Shown here: one piece after another, positions 18,639-28,186 of the stretch
How positions within the stretch are numbered: position 1 is the stretch's first letter
Layout of the letters: every line of letters starts with the position of its first letter
Source: Methanobacterium sp. Maddingley MBC34
GTDB lineage: Archaea > Methanobacteriota > Methanobacteria > Methanobacteriales > Methanobacteriaceae
DNA length: 55,133 nt
NCBI GenBank assembly: GCA_000309865.1
Contig: AMGN01000022.1
Location: forward strand, 1-55,133
Reading direction: 5' to 3'
Notes under the pieces: generated by a model
Told to the model about the DNA's origin: nothing
Database searches by the model: none
Seen by the model: the letters and a program-made list of their open reading frames with translations, nothing else
Program-made: the position numbers and the translations under genes

Positions 18639-19477
18639 GTGCCCCTGATTTAAAAGTGGAAAGTTACCAGAAAATGTTTGCAATGGTTAAATCTAAAAAT
18701 GAAGGGGCTTTCATCCCATTTGTGGTTGCAGGAGATCCTGATTTTGACACTTCCCTGGAAATTGTGAAAACCTTCGTTGAAAATGGTGCTGATGCCCTAG
18801 AAATCGGGTTCGCATTTAGTGACCCGGTTGCAGATGGCCCCACAGTCCAGGAAGCAGATTTAAGAGCACTCAAAGCAGGTATGACCACTAAGCGAGGATT
18901 TGAATTTATCAAAAAGATCAGAGAATTCACCCCCATACCCATTGGCCTCCTGGTTTACTACAACCTCATCTATCAAATGGGTTTAGATGAATTTTACCAG
19001 GCCGCCAGGGAAAATGGGGTTAATGCCGTTCTTGCAGCTGATCTACCACCTGAAGAAGCTCATGATGCAGTGGCTGCTTCCCATAAATATGGAATTCAGC
19101 AGATTTTCATGGCTGCCCAGACCACCAGCAATGAAAGGTTACAGAAGATTTCCAAGCTTTGTGAGGGATTCCTGTATGTGGTGGCAGTTATGGGAGTCAC
19201 CGGTGCCAGGGGTGACCTGGAAATAAGCACTGTGGAATTAATAGAACGGGTGAAAGAACATACCAATCTTCCCCTGTGTGTAGGTTTTGGTATTTCCAAA
19301 CCAGAACACGTACAGAACGTTATTAAAACCGGTGGTGATGGTGCCATTGTAGCCAGTGCCATATTAAATATAATTCAGGAAAATCTCCAGGATAAGGAGA
19401 TTATGAAAGAAAAAATAGGAACATTCTGCAGACAACTTAAAGAAGCAACCCATAAAGGAAATGGAATATCTGATTAG
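18635..19477 (+). CDS. trpA: Tryptophan synthase alpha chain
   Basis: Cleaves indole-3-glycerol phosphate and passes indole to TrpB. The acid-base residues are Glu56 in DALEIGFAFSDPVADGP and Asp63. The mobile loop is MGVTGARGDL, and the phosphate site is GFGISKPEHV...GAIVASAI. The 280-residue length is slightly long, owing to an N-terminal extension and a C-terminal tail. The ATGA overlap with trpB suits the obligate complex. Confidence 0.97.
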   Translation: MSAPDLKVESYQKMFAMVKSKNEGAFIPFVVAGDPDFDTSLEIVKTFVENGADALEIGFAFSDPVADGPTVQEADLRALKAGMTTKRGFEFIKKIREFTPIPIGLLVYYNLIYQMGLDEFYQAARENGVNAVLAADLPPEEAHDAVAASHKYGIQQIFMAAQTTSNERLQKISKLCEGFLYVVAVMGVTGARGDLEISTVELIERVKEHTNLPLCVGFGISKPEHVQNVIKTGGDGAIVASAILNIIQENLQDKEIMKEKIGTFCRQLKEATHKGNGISD

Positions 19478-19499
19478 ATTTGCAGGGTCAGTGTGAAAG

Positions 19500-20591
19500 A
19501 TGATTTATAACTGTTTAAAAAAAGTTGTAACCAGGGAAGATCTAAGCGAAGAGGAAGCTTATGAGTGTATGATAAAAATGATGAGTGGTCAGTCCAGTGA
19601 TGTGGAGATGGCTGCATTTTTATCGGCACTGGCCACTAAAGGTGAAGTTGTTGATGAGATAACCGGATTTGTTAAGGCCATGCGTGAGTTTTCCATCAAA
19701 GTGGCCCCCCGGTTAGATGAACCTCTGATTGATACCTGTGGTACTGGAGGGGATAGCTTTAAAACATTTAATATCAGCACCATTGCCACTATAATCGCAG
19801 CGGCATCTGGTGTGCCCATTGCCAAACATGGAAACCGTGCCATAAGCAGTAAATGTGGTGGAGCTGATATTTTAGAGGCCATGGGAGTGAATATAAATTG
19901 TGATGCATCTGGTGTGGAGTTTTGCCTGGAAAATGCAGGGATAGGATTCATGTTCGCCCCTAACTTTCATCCCGCCATGAAACAAGTTATGCCCGTACGG
20001 AGAAAACTGGGGATTCGTACAGTTTTCAACATTTTAGGGCCATTAACTTCACCGGCCAGTGCAGATATTCATCTTATGGGTGTTTTCCATCCAGACTATG
20101 TGGAGTTGATTGCCCAGGTCCTCAAGAATTTAGGGGTTAAAAAGGCCATGGTAATGCATGGTTTTGATAGTGATGGTAACCCTGCCCTGGATGAAATTTC
20201 AATTATTGGTAAAACCACCGCTGCCATTCTGGATAATGGTGAAATAGAAGTTGTTCAACTTTATCCTGAAGATTTTGGGCTTCACACGGTTGATGAAGAT
20301 TTGATCCGGGCTCAGGATACTCTAAAGGAAAATCTGGAAATTGCATTGGAAGTTCTGGAGGGAAAAATGGAAAATCCTGCTCAGAAGGCCAGGATGGATA
20401 TCTGTCTGGCCAATGCAGGGGCTATTCTTTTCCTGGTAGGCAAGGCCCGTGACCTTAAAGAGGGAGTGGATTTAGCCAGAGAAAATATCCAGAAGGGATA
20501 TGCCCTGGAAAAACTGCAGGAGTTCAAGAGAGTTAGCAATGATTCAGATCAATCTCAGATAACAAATCTCAACAGTAGTCTATTAAAATAA
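19500..20591 (+). CDS. trpD: Anthranilate phosphoribosyltransferase
   Basis: Joins anthranilate to PRPP. The PRPP site is DTCGTGGDSFKTFNIST (78-94), followed by KHGNRAISSKCGGADILEAMGV and the anthranilate-side region FMFAPNFHPAMK...RTVFNILGPLTSPA. The 363-residue length is slightly longer than usual because of a polar C-terminal tail (residues ~345-363, Ser/Asn/Gln-rich). Last gene of trpEGCFBAD, the same order as in Methanothermobacter. A convergent metal ATPase gene begins its 3' end 43 bp away. Confidence 0.96.
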   Translation: MIYNCLKKVVTREDLSEEEAYECMIKMMSGQSSDVEMAAFLSALATKGEVVDEITGFVKAMREFSIKVAPRLDEPLIDTCGTGGDSFKTFNISTIATIIAAASGVPIAKHGNRAISSKCGGADILEAMGVNINCDASGVEFCLENAGIGFMFAPNFHPAMKQVMPVRRKLGIRTVFNILGPLTSPASADIHLMGVFHPDYVELIAQVLKNLGVKKAMVMHGFDSDGNPALDEISIIGKTTAAILDNGEIEVVQLYPEDFGLHTVDEDLIRAQDTLKENLEIALEVLEGKMENPAQKARMDICLANAGAILFLVGKARDLKEGVDLARENIQKGYALEKLQEFKRVSNDSDQSQITNLNSSLLK

Positions 20592-20634
20592 AAAAATAAA
20601 GAAAAGGATTTGAGAAAAAAGATTTTAGAGAATT

Positions 20635-22629
20635 TTACTGGATTTTCTGATTACCGATCCTGATGGCATTGAGTATAACCGCCAGGCTAAGACCCATATC
20701 TCCAATTCCCACAGCCATCCACAGTGTTACCAAACCCAGTACTGCCATGATGGCAAAGGAACTTTTAACCAGTATAGAAAGTGCAACGTTCTGTTGCACC
20801 ACCCCCATTGTCTTCCGGCTCAGCTTTAAAAGGTACTCCAATTTGGACAGATCATCGTGCATCAGGGCCACATCTGCACTTTCAATGGCCACATCTGAAC
20901 CAGCTGCACCCATGGCAATTCCTATATTGGCCCTTGCCAGGGCAGGTGCATCGTTAACACCATCACCCACCATGGCCACATGCCCGTGGTGCTCAACCAG
21001 TTCATCTATTTTTTCAACCTTATTCTCTGGCAGGAGACTGTGGTAGTATTCATCCAGACCTAAGTGGGATGCTACCCTCCGGGCAGTGCCCTCATTATCG
21101 CCAGTGAGCATTACCGTCCTGATACCATTCTTTTTAAGGAATTTGACAGTTTCTAGGGCATCATCCCTGATGCGATCGATTAACACCATTAAACCCAGAA
21201 CCTCCTGTTTGGTTCCCAGCAAGATGGTGGTTTTACCTTCAGTCTCATATCCACTTATTTTCTCCAGAATATCATTATCCTGAGATTCCCTTTCATTTAT
21301 AATACCTAAATTTTTAAAGAGGGTTTTATTTCCCACATAGAATGTGTTTCCCCTGATCTCACCCTTTAAACCGGTCCCGGTGATGGATTTGAAGTTATGA
21401 ACCTCTTCCAGTTTTAAACCTTCATCTGTTGCCTTTTGGAGTATGGCTTTGGCCAGGGGGTGTTTGGAATGTGATTCCAGGGAAGCAGTTAATTGTAAAA
21501 TATCTTCTCGGGAATTATCATTGAAGTTGATGATGTTTGCCACTTCCAGGCGGCCTTCGGTTAAGGTTCCTGTTTTATCAAAAACCATTGCCTTCACGTT
21601 CTTCATTTCCTCCACGTATTCTCCTCCTTTTATTAGAACACCGTTTTTGGTGGCGGAGGTGATCCCGGAGACCATGGAGACTGGGGTGGATATTGCCAGT
21701 GCACATGGACATGATACCACCAGTAAAACCAGGGCCCGGTAGAACCATTCATCAAAAGACATGTTCAGGAAGAATGGAGGGATCAATGCCACCAATACCG
21801 CGGCAAGAATAACTGTGGGAGTGTAATAGGTGGCAAATCTGTCAATGAATGCTTCTGTTTTTGATTTTTTATTTTTAGACTGGCGAACCAGTTCTATTAT
21901 TCTGGATATGATGGTTTCATCTGACTTTCGGGTTACCCTTATTTCCAGGTAACCTTCGGTGTTGATTGAACCTGCAAAGACCTCATCACCCTCTTTTTTG
22001 GTGACTGGCATACTTTCCCCGGTTATGGGAGATTGATCCACTGCCGATACCCCCTTGACCACCAATCCGTCAAGAGGTACCTTGTCACCAGGACGAATCA
22101 CAACTTTCTCATCCAACTTCACGTCATGAGTATGAATTTCAAGTTCCTGGCCATTTCTAATGACATATGCAGTTTCAGGTGCCAGTTTAAGGAGGGCTGC
22201 TATTGAGCTGCGTGCTCTTTCACTGGCATAGTCCTCCAGAAACTCAGCCACATAGAACAGAAACATCACTGCAGCACCCTCTTCACCGTGACCAATCAAA
22301 AATGCGCCAGCAGCAGCAATGGTTATGAGCAGGTTCATGTTGAAACGGAACTTCAACAAACCTTTAAATGCCCCCATAATTATTTCAAAGCCAGCCACTG
22401 CCACCACAGCCAGGAAAGCCACCTCGGCAAGAAGTCCCTGGTTCAGGAATTTTTCAAGGATTATACCCATTGCAAAAATAACTGCAGAAGTAATGATGAT
22501 TAATATGGGTTTATGCTTCCAAGTGGGCTGTTTTTCCTCGAATAGGTCGCCTCCACAGCAGGTGCAGGTGTCTGGAGAATCTAGGTCTTCTGTACATTGC
22601 TGATGGTTATGTTGATGGTCTTTTGACAT
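20635..22629 (-). CDS. P1B-type heavy-metal ATPase, Zn/Cd/Pb exporter type (ZntA/CadA-like)
   Basis: Membrane pump expected to export Zn2+, Cd2+ or Pb2+. The ATG at 22627-22629 follows GAGGAATTTCCT. Its 664 residues open with a His/Cys-rich tail (KDHQHNHQQC and CTCCGG), and there is no HMA domain. Motifs in order: the actuator loop PITGESMPV, the metal-site CPC in VVSCPCALAIS, the phosphorylation site DKTGTLTEG, the HP motif LESHSKHPLA, the hinge GDGVNDAPALA, and GDMGLSLAVILNAIR at the C-terminus, whose Asp is typical of the Zn/Cd subgroup. An inverted repeat resembling ArsR/SmtB operators lies upstream at 22700-22735. Confidence 0.92.
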   Translation of the reverse strand: MSKDHQHNHQQCTEDLDSPDTCTCCGGDLFEEKQPTWKHKPILIIITSAVIFAMGIILEKFLNQGLLAEVAFLAVVAVAGFEIIMGAFKGLLKFRFNMNLLITIAAAGAFLIGHGEEGAAVMFLFYVAEFLEDYASERARSSIAALLKLAPETAYVIRNGQELEIHTHDVKLDEKVVIRPGDKVPLDGLVVKGVSAVDQSPITGESMPVTKKEGDEVFAGSINTEGYLEIRVTRKSDETIISRIIELVRQSKNKKSKTEAFIDRFATYYTPTVILAAVLVALIPPFFLNMSFDEWFYRALVLLVVSCPCALAISTPVSMVSGITSATKNGVLIKGGEYVEEMKNVKAMVFDKTGTLTEGRLEVANIINFNDNSREDILQLTASLESHSKHPLAKAILQKATDEGLKLEEVHNFKSITGTGLKGEIRGNTFYVGNKTLFKNLGIINERESQDNDILEKISGYETEGKTTILLGTKQEVLGLMVLIDRIRDDALETVKFLKKNGIRTVMLTGDNEGTARRVASHLGLDEYYHSLLPENKVEKIDELVEHHGHVAMVGDGVNDAPALARANIGIAMGAAGSDVAIESADVALMHDDLSKLEYLLKLSRKTMGVVQQNVALSILVKSSFAIMAVLGLVTLWMAVGIGDMGLSLAVILNAIRIGNQKIQ

Positions 22630-22699
22630 AGGAAATTCCTCTATTTTATTTGAAATTATAACAAACACATTTTATTACCAAACAAATTCTTCTTAGAAA

Positions 22700-22735
22700 A
22701 TATGTTCATATGAATAGGTTTTCAATTGAACATAT
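22700..22735. promoter_or_regulatory. Inverted repeat upstream of the Zn/Cd ATPase gene
   Basis: ATATGTTCA (22700-22708) and TGAACATAT (22727-22735) are perfect reverse complements. The stretch also holds two 10-bp palindromes, TTCATATGAA (22705-22714) and TTCAATTGAA (22721-22730). TGAACA/TGTTCA half-sites are typical of ArsR/SmtB metal sensors. It is 70-105 bp upstream of the ATPase start. Confidence 0.55.
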
Positions 22736-22807
22736 AAATGTTGGGATTGAAGGCCATCTAACATCAACCAAAAATATTAATGTGAGGTGGATTTAATTTC
22801 AATGTGC

Positions 22808-22895
<88 letters not shown>

Positions 22896-23136
22896 GGATT
22901 AACTTTAGAATATATTTATTAAATTAAGTTTTTTTAAATACGTGTCCTGAAAAAGGTTTTTTATTGATGAAATCGCCATTTAACCATAATATTAATATAC
23001 AATAAATAAATAATAATTGTAGTTCAATAGCCTGTGCTATTAAAAACAAACACAGCAATTTATTTAATGGAATAAAAAGGTTTAAAAAGGCCACTTAAGT
23101 CCCTGTTCATTGATAATTAATATTGGTTCAGATAAA

Positions 23137-24576
23137 ATGGATAGAATAACTTTCTTAGACAATGCCCATCAAGGAAAAAACAACTGGTGGAGATATATTC
23201 TGACCAGTGCTGCAGCATGGATAGGACCATTCATACTGATTTTAATAGTCTTAATTCCATTTATCATCCTGAGTCATCCAGTGAAAATGAATATAGGCCC
23301 CGATGAAGTGGTAAATACTATAAATCCCTTAATTTTACTGATAATGCTCGGGGTTTATTACACCCTATCTTTTGTACTTTTTTATTTTTGTTCGCGTTTT
23401 ATCCATGGTAAAACACTTATGAACCTGATTAGCACTGTTTCAAAGTTTAACTGGAAGAATATGTTAAAGGGAGCTAGTCTCTGGTCCATTATCATAGGGT
23501 TTTCCTTAGTGGTGGATGTGCTTATAAATCCCTCCTCAGTTAAGCTATCATTGGACCTGCCATTTCTTACCCTGTTAATGATGAGCGTGATCATCTTCTC
23601 CATACAGGCCTCCTTCGAAGAAATATTCTTCCGAGGATATCTCATGCAGGGAATAGGACTCTTAACCAGGAAACCCTTCATACCCCTCTTTTTGACTTCG
23701 GCTATTTTCGCCATTGGACATTTCTGGAACGGGAACAGTATTATAACTGGAATCGGAGCAGTAGTTAATATGTTCATCTTGGGAATGGTACTGGGCATCA
23801 CCACCTTAGGAGAAAACGGTCTAGAAACAGCTATTGGTGCTCATATTGCTAATAATATCCTGGTTACAAGCATGGTAGGAGGTATTGATATCATCAGTGA
23901 TCTGCCATCTATGTTAACCTTTGGAGGAGGATTATCATTTGGTGTTCCCTATTTTATTTTACCATTCATTCTATTAACCATTGTATTCTGGAAAAAAAGC
24001 GACAAATTGTCATTGATATTCAAAACACAGGATAGATTAAATGAAAATCATCAAAACCCCACTGAAATTCAGTGTGTTAACTGTAAAACCACCAATCCAG
24101 GAATAGCAGTTTACTGTGCCGAATGCGGAGAGAATGTAGTCGCAAAATATGCATCCACCTCCAGAAAGCTGGTAGCTTTCTTAATCGACATTGCACTTCT
24201 AATGGTGATATCCGGAGTTTTACTGGCAATTATGCTTGTAATAATTTTCATAAACCCTAAAAGCGATACATTCCGCCCAGAGTTAATTTCTGGAATCTGG
24301 ATAATTCTAACAACCATCACAATTTTTGCTTACTTCGTTTTAATGGAAAAGAATGGTGAAACAATAGGTAAAATGGCCATGAAATTGAGAGTTGTTGATG
24401 AATACACCCAAAAACCCATTAAATATCGTCAGAGCATTGTAAGGAACCTTTTTTTAGTTGCAGATCTCATTCCGTTTATTATACCTGGTTTGTTAGGTAT
24501 TATAGTTAGCGCGAAGTCTGATAAAAAACAGAGAATTGGAGATATGGTTGCGGGAACCATTATCATAAGAGATTGA
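23137..24576 (+). CDS. CPBP intramembrane protease fused to zinc ribbon and RDD membrane domain
   Basis: A 479-residue membrane protein in three parts. Residues about 10-290 form a CPBP/Abi (CAAX-protease-like) domain with EEIFFRGYLMQG (EExxxR), FAIGHFWNG (FxxxH) and HIANNILV (HxxxN), the expected metal-protease residues. A short cytosolic zinc ribbon follows (CVNCKTTNPG...YCAECGE, about 312-335). The last part is an RDD domain (RKLVAFLIDIALL ... GETIGKMAMKLRVVD ... RIGDMVAGTIII) with about three membrane segments. The ATG at 23137 is chosen over an upstream TTG because no ribosome-binding site supports the longer form. Substrate unknown; such proteases can process prenylated proteins or peptides. 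Confidence 0.88.
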   Translation: MDRITFLDNAHQGKNNWWRYILTSAAAWIGPFILILIVLIPFIILSHPVKMNIGPDEVVNTINPLILLIMLGVYYTLSFVLFYFCSRFIHGKTLMNLISTVSKFNWKNMLKGASLWSIIIGFSLVVDVLINPSSVKLSLDLPFLTLLMMSVIIFSIQASFEEIFFRGYLMQGIGLLTRKPFIPLFLTSAIFAIGHFWNGNSIITGIGAVVNMFILGMVLGITTLGENGLETAIGAHIANNILVTSMVGGIDIISDLPSMLTFGGGLSFGVPYFILPFILLTIVFWKKSDKLSLIFKTQDRLNENHQNPTEIQCVNCKTTNPGIAVYCAECGENVVAKYASTSRKLVAFLIDIALLMVISGVLLAIMLVIIFINPKSDTFRPELISGIWIILTTITIFAYFVLMEKNGETIGKMAMKLRVVDEYTQKPIKYRQSIVRNLFLVADLIPFIIPGLLGIIVSAKSDKKQRIGDMVAGTIIIRD

Positions 24577-24639
24577 TTATATCCTTTTCAATAAGATTTA
24601 TTGTATTTTAATGAATTTTAGTGAAAAATTAATTTAGTA

Positions 24640-26649
24640 CTACTTTTCCATCCTCAAAAACCTGGAATTAATCGCCACAATTATGGTGCTGGCAGACATC
24701 AGCACTGCCCCCATGGCAGGGGTTAAAATAATTCCATAAGCCGATAAAACACCAGCTGCTAAAGGTATGGCGAATATATTGTAACCTGCACCCCAGGCCA
24801 GGTTCTCCACCATTTTCCGGTAGGTGGAACGGGCCAGTTTAATTATGTAAAGGGCATCCAGGGGGTTGCTCCGGACCAGGATTATGTCCGCTGTTTCGAT
24901 GGCCACATCAGTCCCGGCCCCGATGGCAATTCCCACATCTGCCTGAGCAAGAGCAGGGGCATCATTGATACCATCACCAGTCATGGCCACAACCAAGCCC
25001 ATTTCTTGTATTTCCATTACTTTACGGGCCTTATCCTGAGGGAGGACCTCAGCGAAATACTGATCCAGACCCACTTCTCTGGACACCCATTCTGCCACTT
25101 CCTTTTTATCTCCAGTTATCATGAGGCACTTAATACCCATTTCCTTAAACCTGGCCACAGTCTCCCTGGACTCAGGACGAACAATGTCTGCCAGGGCGAT
25201 GGCACCCTTCACCTGGCCCTCAATAATTACATAAACTGTAGTTTTCCCTTCTGATATTAATTCATCAATTCTTTCATCATCCAAATCAAAGCCCAATTCT
25301 TTCAAATATCCTGAACTAACCACCTTCACAGTTTTACCCTCAACTCTTCCTTCTACACCTTTTCCAGGAATTGATTTGAAAGTCTCCACTGATAAATGAT
25401 CTTTTGACTCTGCAGCCACACCTTTTGCAATGGGATGTTCTGAATAGGCCTCCAGGGATGAAGCATATTTTAAAATTGCTTTGTTATCAAATGTTTCATC
25501 AAATGGAATGACATCAGTCACTCCAAACTCCCCCTTGGTTAATGTACCAGTTTTATCAAAAATAATAGCATTTATGTTCCGTGCTTTCTCAAAAGAAGTT
25601 CTATTTATTATTAATAGACCATTACTAGCTGATAGTGCTGTTGAAACAGCCACCACTAGCGGTATGGCCAGTCCCAGTGCATGCGGACAGGTGGTTACCA
25701 TTACCGTCACCGCCCGCTCGAGAGAAAAAGCCAGATCCTGTGCAGTGACTATCATCCAGACAACCAGAGTTATAAAACCTCCAGTAAGGGCTATTATTGT
25801 CAAATACATGGCAAAACGATCTGCCAAGTTCTGTGTTTTGGATTGGCTAGCCTGGGCTTCTTCTACCAGATTTATCACTTGAGACAAGAAAGAATCCTTA
25901 CCTGTTTTCAGGATTTCTACTTGGATAGAGCCATCTCCATTTATTGATCCTGCTATAACCTCACTTTCAATCTTTTTATACACTGGCTCTGACTCACCAG
26001 TGAGCATGGATTCATCTATGTTAGTTTCACCATGCATAATCTGTCCATCAGCAGGAACTTTCTCACCAGGTTTAACCAGTAGTTGATCTCCTACTTCCAG
26101 TTCTTCCAGTGGAACCTCCATGATCTCACCATCATGCATTATTTTATGGGCAGATGAGGGTAGGAGTTTTACCAGTTCTTCCAGGGCTCTGGAGGCCCCC
26201 ATGACTGATCGCATCTCCAGCCAGTGCCCCAAAAGCATGATATCAATTAAAGTGACCAGTTCCAGGAAGAATATCTCACCCTTAAGTCCGAAAACTACAG
26301 CACTGCTGTAAATATAGGCAGTAGTTATGGCTACCGCCACTAGAGTCATCATCCCTGGCATTCGTGACTTGGACTCATTGTAGATTCCCTTAAAGAAGGG
26401 ATAACCACCGTAAAAGAATATAATTGACGACAAAAAGAAAAGGATGTAAATATCACCAGTAAACGCCAAATATTGATTGATACCTAAAAAATGCTGTATA
26501 TGTGGTGTTAAAAAAATTACAGGGATTGTTAGAATTAAACAAATCACGAAACGCCTCTTGTAGTCGGCGATCATATGGTGGTGGCCATGTCCGTCGGGTT
26601 TCTTTTTTATCTCGTGTCCCATTTCATGGTCCGGATGGGAATGTTCCAT
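24640..26649 (-). CDS. P1B-type heavy-metal ATPase, CopB-like (CPH type)
   Basis: Copper or silver exporter of the P1B-3 subgroup. The ATG at 26647-26649 follows GGGGGGAAC at normal spacing. The 669-residue protein starts with a His-rich tail (HSHPDHEMGH, GHGHHHM) in place of an HMA domain. Key motifs are LTGESEPV, the metal-site CPH in VTTCPHALGLAIP, DKTGTLTKG, the HP motif SEHPIAKG, GDGINDAPALA, and the C-terminal NLAWGAGYN and MSASTIIVAINS, which mark P1B-3. CopB types usually move Cu2+ or Cu+. It converges with the CPBP gene and diverges from the MarR operon. Confidence 0.92.
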   Translation of the reverse strand: MEHSHPDHEMGHEIKKKPDGHGHHHMIADYKRRFVICLILTIPVIFLTPHIQHFLGINQYLAFTGDIYILFFLSSIIFFYGGYPFFKGIYNESKSRMPGMMTLVAVAITTAYIYSSAVVFGLKGEIFFLELVTLIDIMLLGHWLEMRSVMGASRALEELVKLLPSSAHKIMHDGEIMEVPLEELEVGDQLLVKPGEKVPADGQIMHGETNIDESMLTGESEPVYKKIESEVIAGSINGDGSIQVEILKTGKDSFLSQVINLVEEAQASQSKTQNLADRFAMYLTIIALTGGFITLVVWMIVTAQDLAFSLERAVTVMVTTCPHALGLAIPLVVAVSTALSASNGLLIINRTSFEKARNINAIIFDKTGTLTKGEFGVTDVIPFDETFDNKAILKYASSLEAYSEHPIAKGVAAESKDHLSVETFKSIPGKGVEGRVEGKTVKVVSSGYLKELGFDLDDERIDELISEGKTTVYVIIEGQVKGAIALADIVRPESRETVARFKEMGIKCLMITGDKKEVAEWVSREVGLDQYFAEVLPQDKARKVMEIQEMGLVVAMTGDGINDAPALAQADVGIAIGAGTDVAIETADIILVRSNPLDALYIIKLARSTYRKMVENLAWGAGYNIFAIPLAAGVLSAYGIILTPAMGAVLMSASTIIVAINSRFLRMEK

Positions 26650-26745
26650 TCTAGTTCCCCCCAAAATCCTTAAAATCAATGATAATTATTTTGTAGCTAC
26701 TGATTAAAACAATTTTGAGATATTTTTAATCATATATACACAAAG

Positions 26746-26805
26746 TTTATATACTAGTTCAAACTCTTTAGGTAATATATTACCTAAACATGTAATATAT
26801 TACCT
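26746..26805 (+). promoter_or_regulatory. Promoter and double palindromic operator of the MarR operon
   Basis: The TATA box TTTATATA is at 26746-26753. It is followed by a perfect palindrome centred on 26777/26778 (core AGGTAATATATTACCT, 26770-26785; the symmetry extends to 26767-26788). A second, slightly imperfect copy at 26790-26805 keeps the core GTAATATATTAC (26792-26803). The centres are 20 bp apart, two helical turns, and the first overlaps the predicted transcription start. The operon contains a MarR repressor, so autoregulation is likely. Confidence 0.75.
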
Positions 26806-26822
26806 ATTGGGGTTGGAAAAAA

Positions 26823-27674
26823 ATGAACAAAAAAATAATTTATACAAACTCAATTGCTATTGCCATTCTGGCATTAATAGCAACTTTAGCGGGATTATTC
26901 TGGAAAGGACTTTACCAGCATGACACAATCTCTGGCGCAGCTCAAATGATGGGCCAAGATTTAGTTACACTGGTAATCTGTATTCCACTGTTAATTGGAA
27001 CATTATACTTAATCAAAAAAGATTCACTACCCGGACGATTGATCTGGATGGGAATCATATTTTACTTCCTGTATTCATATGCATCAATGGCTTTCCTTAC
27101 ATCATATAATCAACTATTCCTGGTCTATGTGGCCATATTTTCCATATCACTGTATACCCTCTTGGGAGAACTATTATCTCTTGACACCAAAAGTATCAAG
27201 AAAAGTTTCTCCCCCGGATCTATCAATAAAATTGCCGCAGTATTTTTGGTAATTATTGGGTTAATGCTTGCGGGAATGTGGCTTAAAATGATTATTGGTT
27301 CATTATTAACCGGTATTGTACCTTCTTCACTTGAAACTTACACTACACTGGTAATTCAAGCTTTAGATTTAGGAGTTGTTGTTCCTGCTGCAGTAATTAC
27401 AGGAGTACTTCTATTCAAAGGCAAAGAATGGGGATATGCACTTGCTTCCATATTCTTGATAAAAGTGTCTTTACTGGGAACTGCAATACTTTCCATGATC
27501 TATTTCATGGCACAAAATGGAGTGAATATTGAATTAGGGCAGGCTATATTCTTTATAATTGTCACCGCCCTTGGAATAATAATTTCAGTAGCATTCTATG
27601 CTCAGATAAAAGGCTCCAAAAATGGAAATAAATATGTTGAACTCAATAAAAGCAATAAAGAAACAATCGGGTAA
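26823..27674 (+). CDS. Integral membrane protein of unknown function in MarR operon
   Basis: A 283-residue protein with about seven or eight hydrophobic segments spread over its full length: near 9-27, 45-64, 72-95, 97-113, 133-155, 175-198, 207-228 and 238-262. It has short loops and a polar C-terminal tail (GSKNGNKYVELNKSNKETIG). No catalytic motif and no charged pair typical of a known transporter family could be recognised. It is the first gene behind the double palindrome, 4 bp before the marR gene, so it is presumably induced when MarR releases DNA. A function in export or membrane redox stress is only a guess. Confidence 0.75.
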   Translation: MNKKIIYTNSIAIAILALIATLAGLFWKGLYQHDTISGAAQMMGQDLVTLVICIPLLIGTLYLIKKDSLPGRLIWMGIIFYFLYSYASMAFLTSYNQLFLVYVAIFSISLYTLLGELLSLDTKSIKKSFSPGSINKIAAVFLVIIGLMLAGMWLKMIIGSLLTGIVPSSLETYTTLVIQALDLGVVVPAAVITGVLLFKGKEWGYALASIFLIKVSLLGTAILSMIYFMAQNGVNIELGQAIFFIIVTALGIIISVAFYAQIKGSKNGNKYVELNKSNKETIG

Positions 27675-27678
27675 AATA

Positions 27679-28173
27679 ATGAAGGATTCAAATGAAATTA
27701 AGGAAGAATACAATTCGGAAAGGTTGGAGATGGAAAAATACATTCTGGTAGTCTTATTCCTTATTCAGCAACGATGGGGATATATTATCAATAAAGACCT
27801 TGCTGATGATCAGATAACCACTAAACAATGGTTAATGATGATCGTGATGGTTAGTGCCTTCCAAAATCCTCCTTCCATGCAGGAAGTGGCTGATGCCATG
27901 AGCACCACCCACCAGAACGTCAAACAACTGGCTACTCGTCTGGAAGCTAGAGGATTTTTGAAAATAGAACGAGACCCTGAGAATAAGCGTATTCACCGTT
28001 TGAAGGTCACTGCAGAATGTCTTGAATACTGGGATAAGAGAACTCCAGAAGATGCCAAATCCGTAGTCTCATTATTCCAGGGACTGGAAGATATTGATAT
28101 AAAAAATTTATTTGAAATAATGGGAAAACTGGAAAAAACATCCAGTGAATTGTATAGGAAAGCTAAAAAATAA
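27679..28173 (+). CDS. MarR family transcriptional regulator
   Basis: A 164-residue winged-helix repressor. The DNA-binding part reads MQEVADAMSTTHQNVKQLATRLEARGFLKIERDPENKRIHRLKVT in consecutive blocks (about 68-112), with the DPENKR wing typical of MarR. Helices on both sides form the dimer interface. The ATG at 27679, four bases after the preceding stop, is preferred over an in-frame ATG at 27622 that would lie inside the upstream gene. It probably binds the palindromes at 26767-26805. One cysteine (in ECLEYW) leaves thiol sensing possible but unproven. Confidence 0.9.
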   Translation: MKDSNEIKEEYNSERLEMEKYILVVLFLIQQRWGYIINKDLADDQITTKQWLMMIVMVSAFQNPPSMQEVADAMSTTHQNVKQLATRLEARGFLKIERDPENKRIHRLKVTAECLEYWDKRTPEDAKSVVSLFQGLEDIDIKNLFEIMGKLEKTSSELYRKAKK

Positions 28174-28186
28174 GGAGTCAATATTC

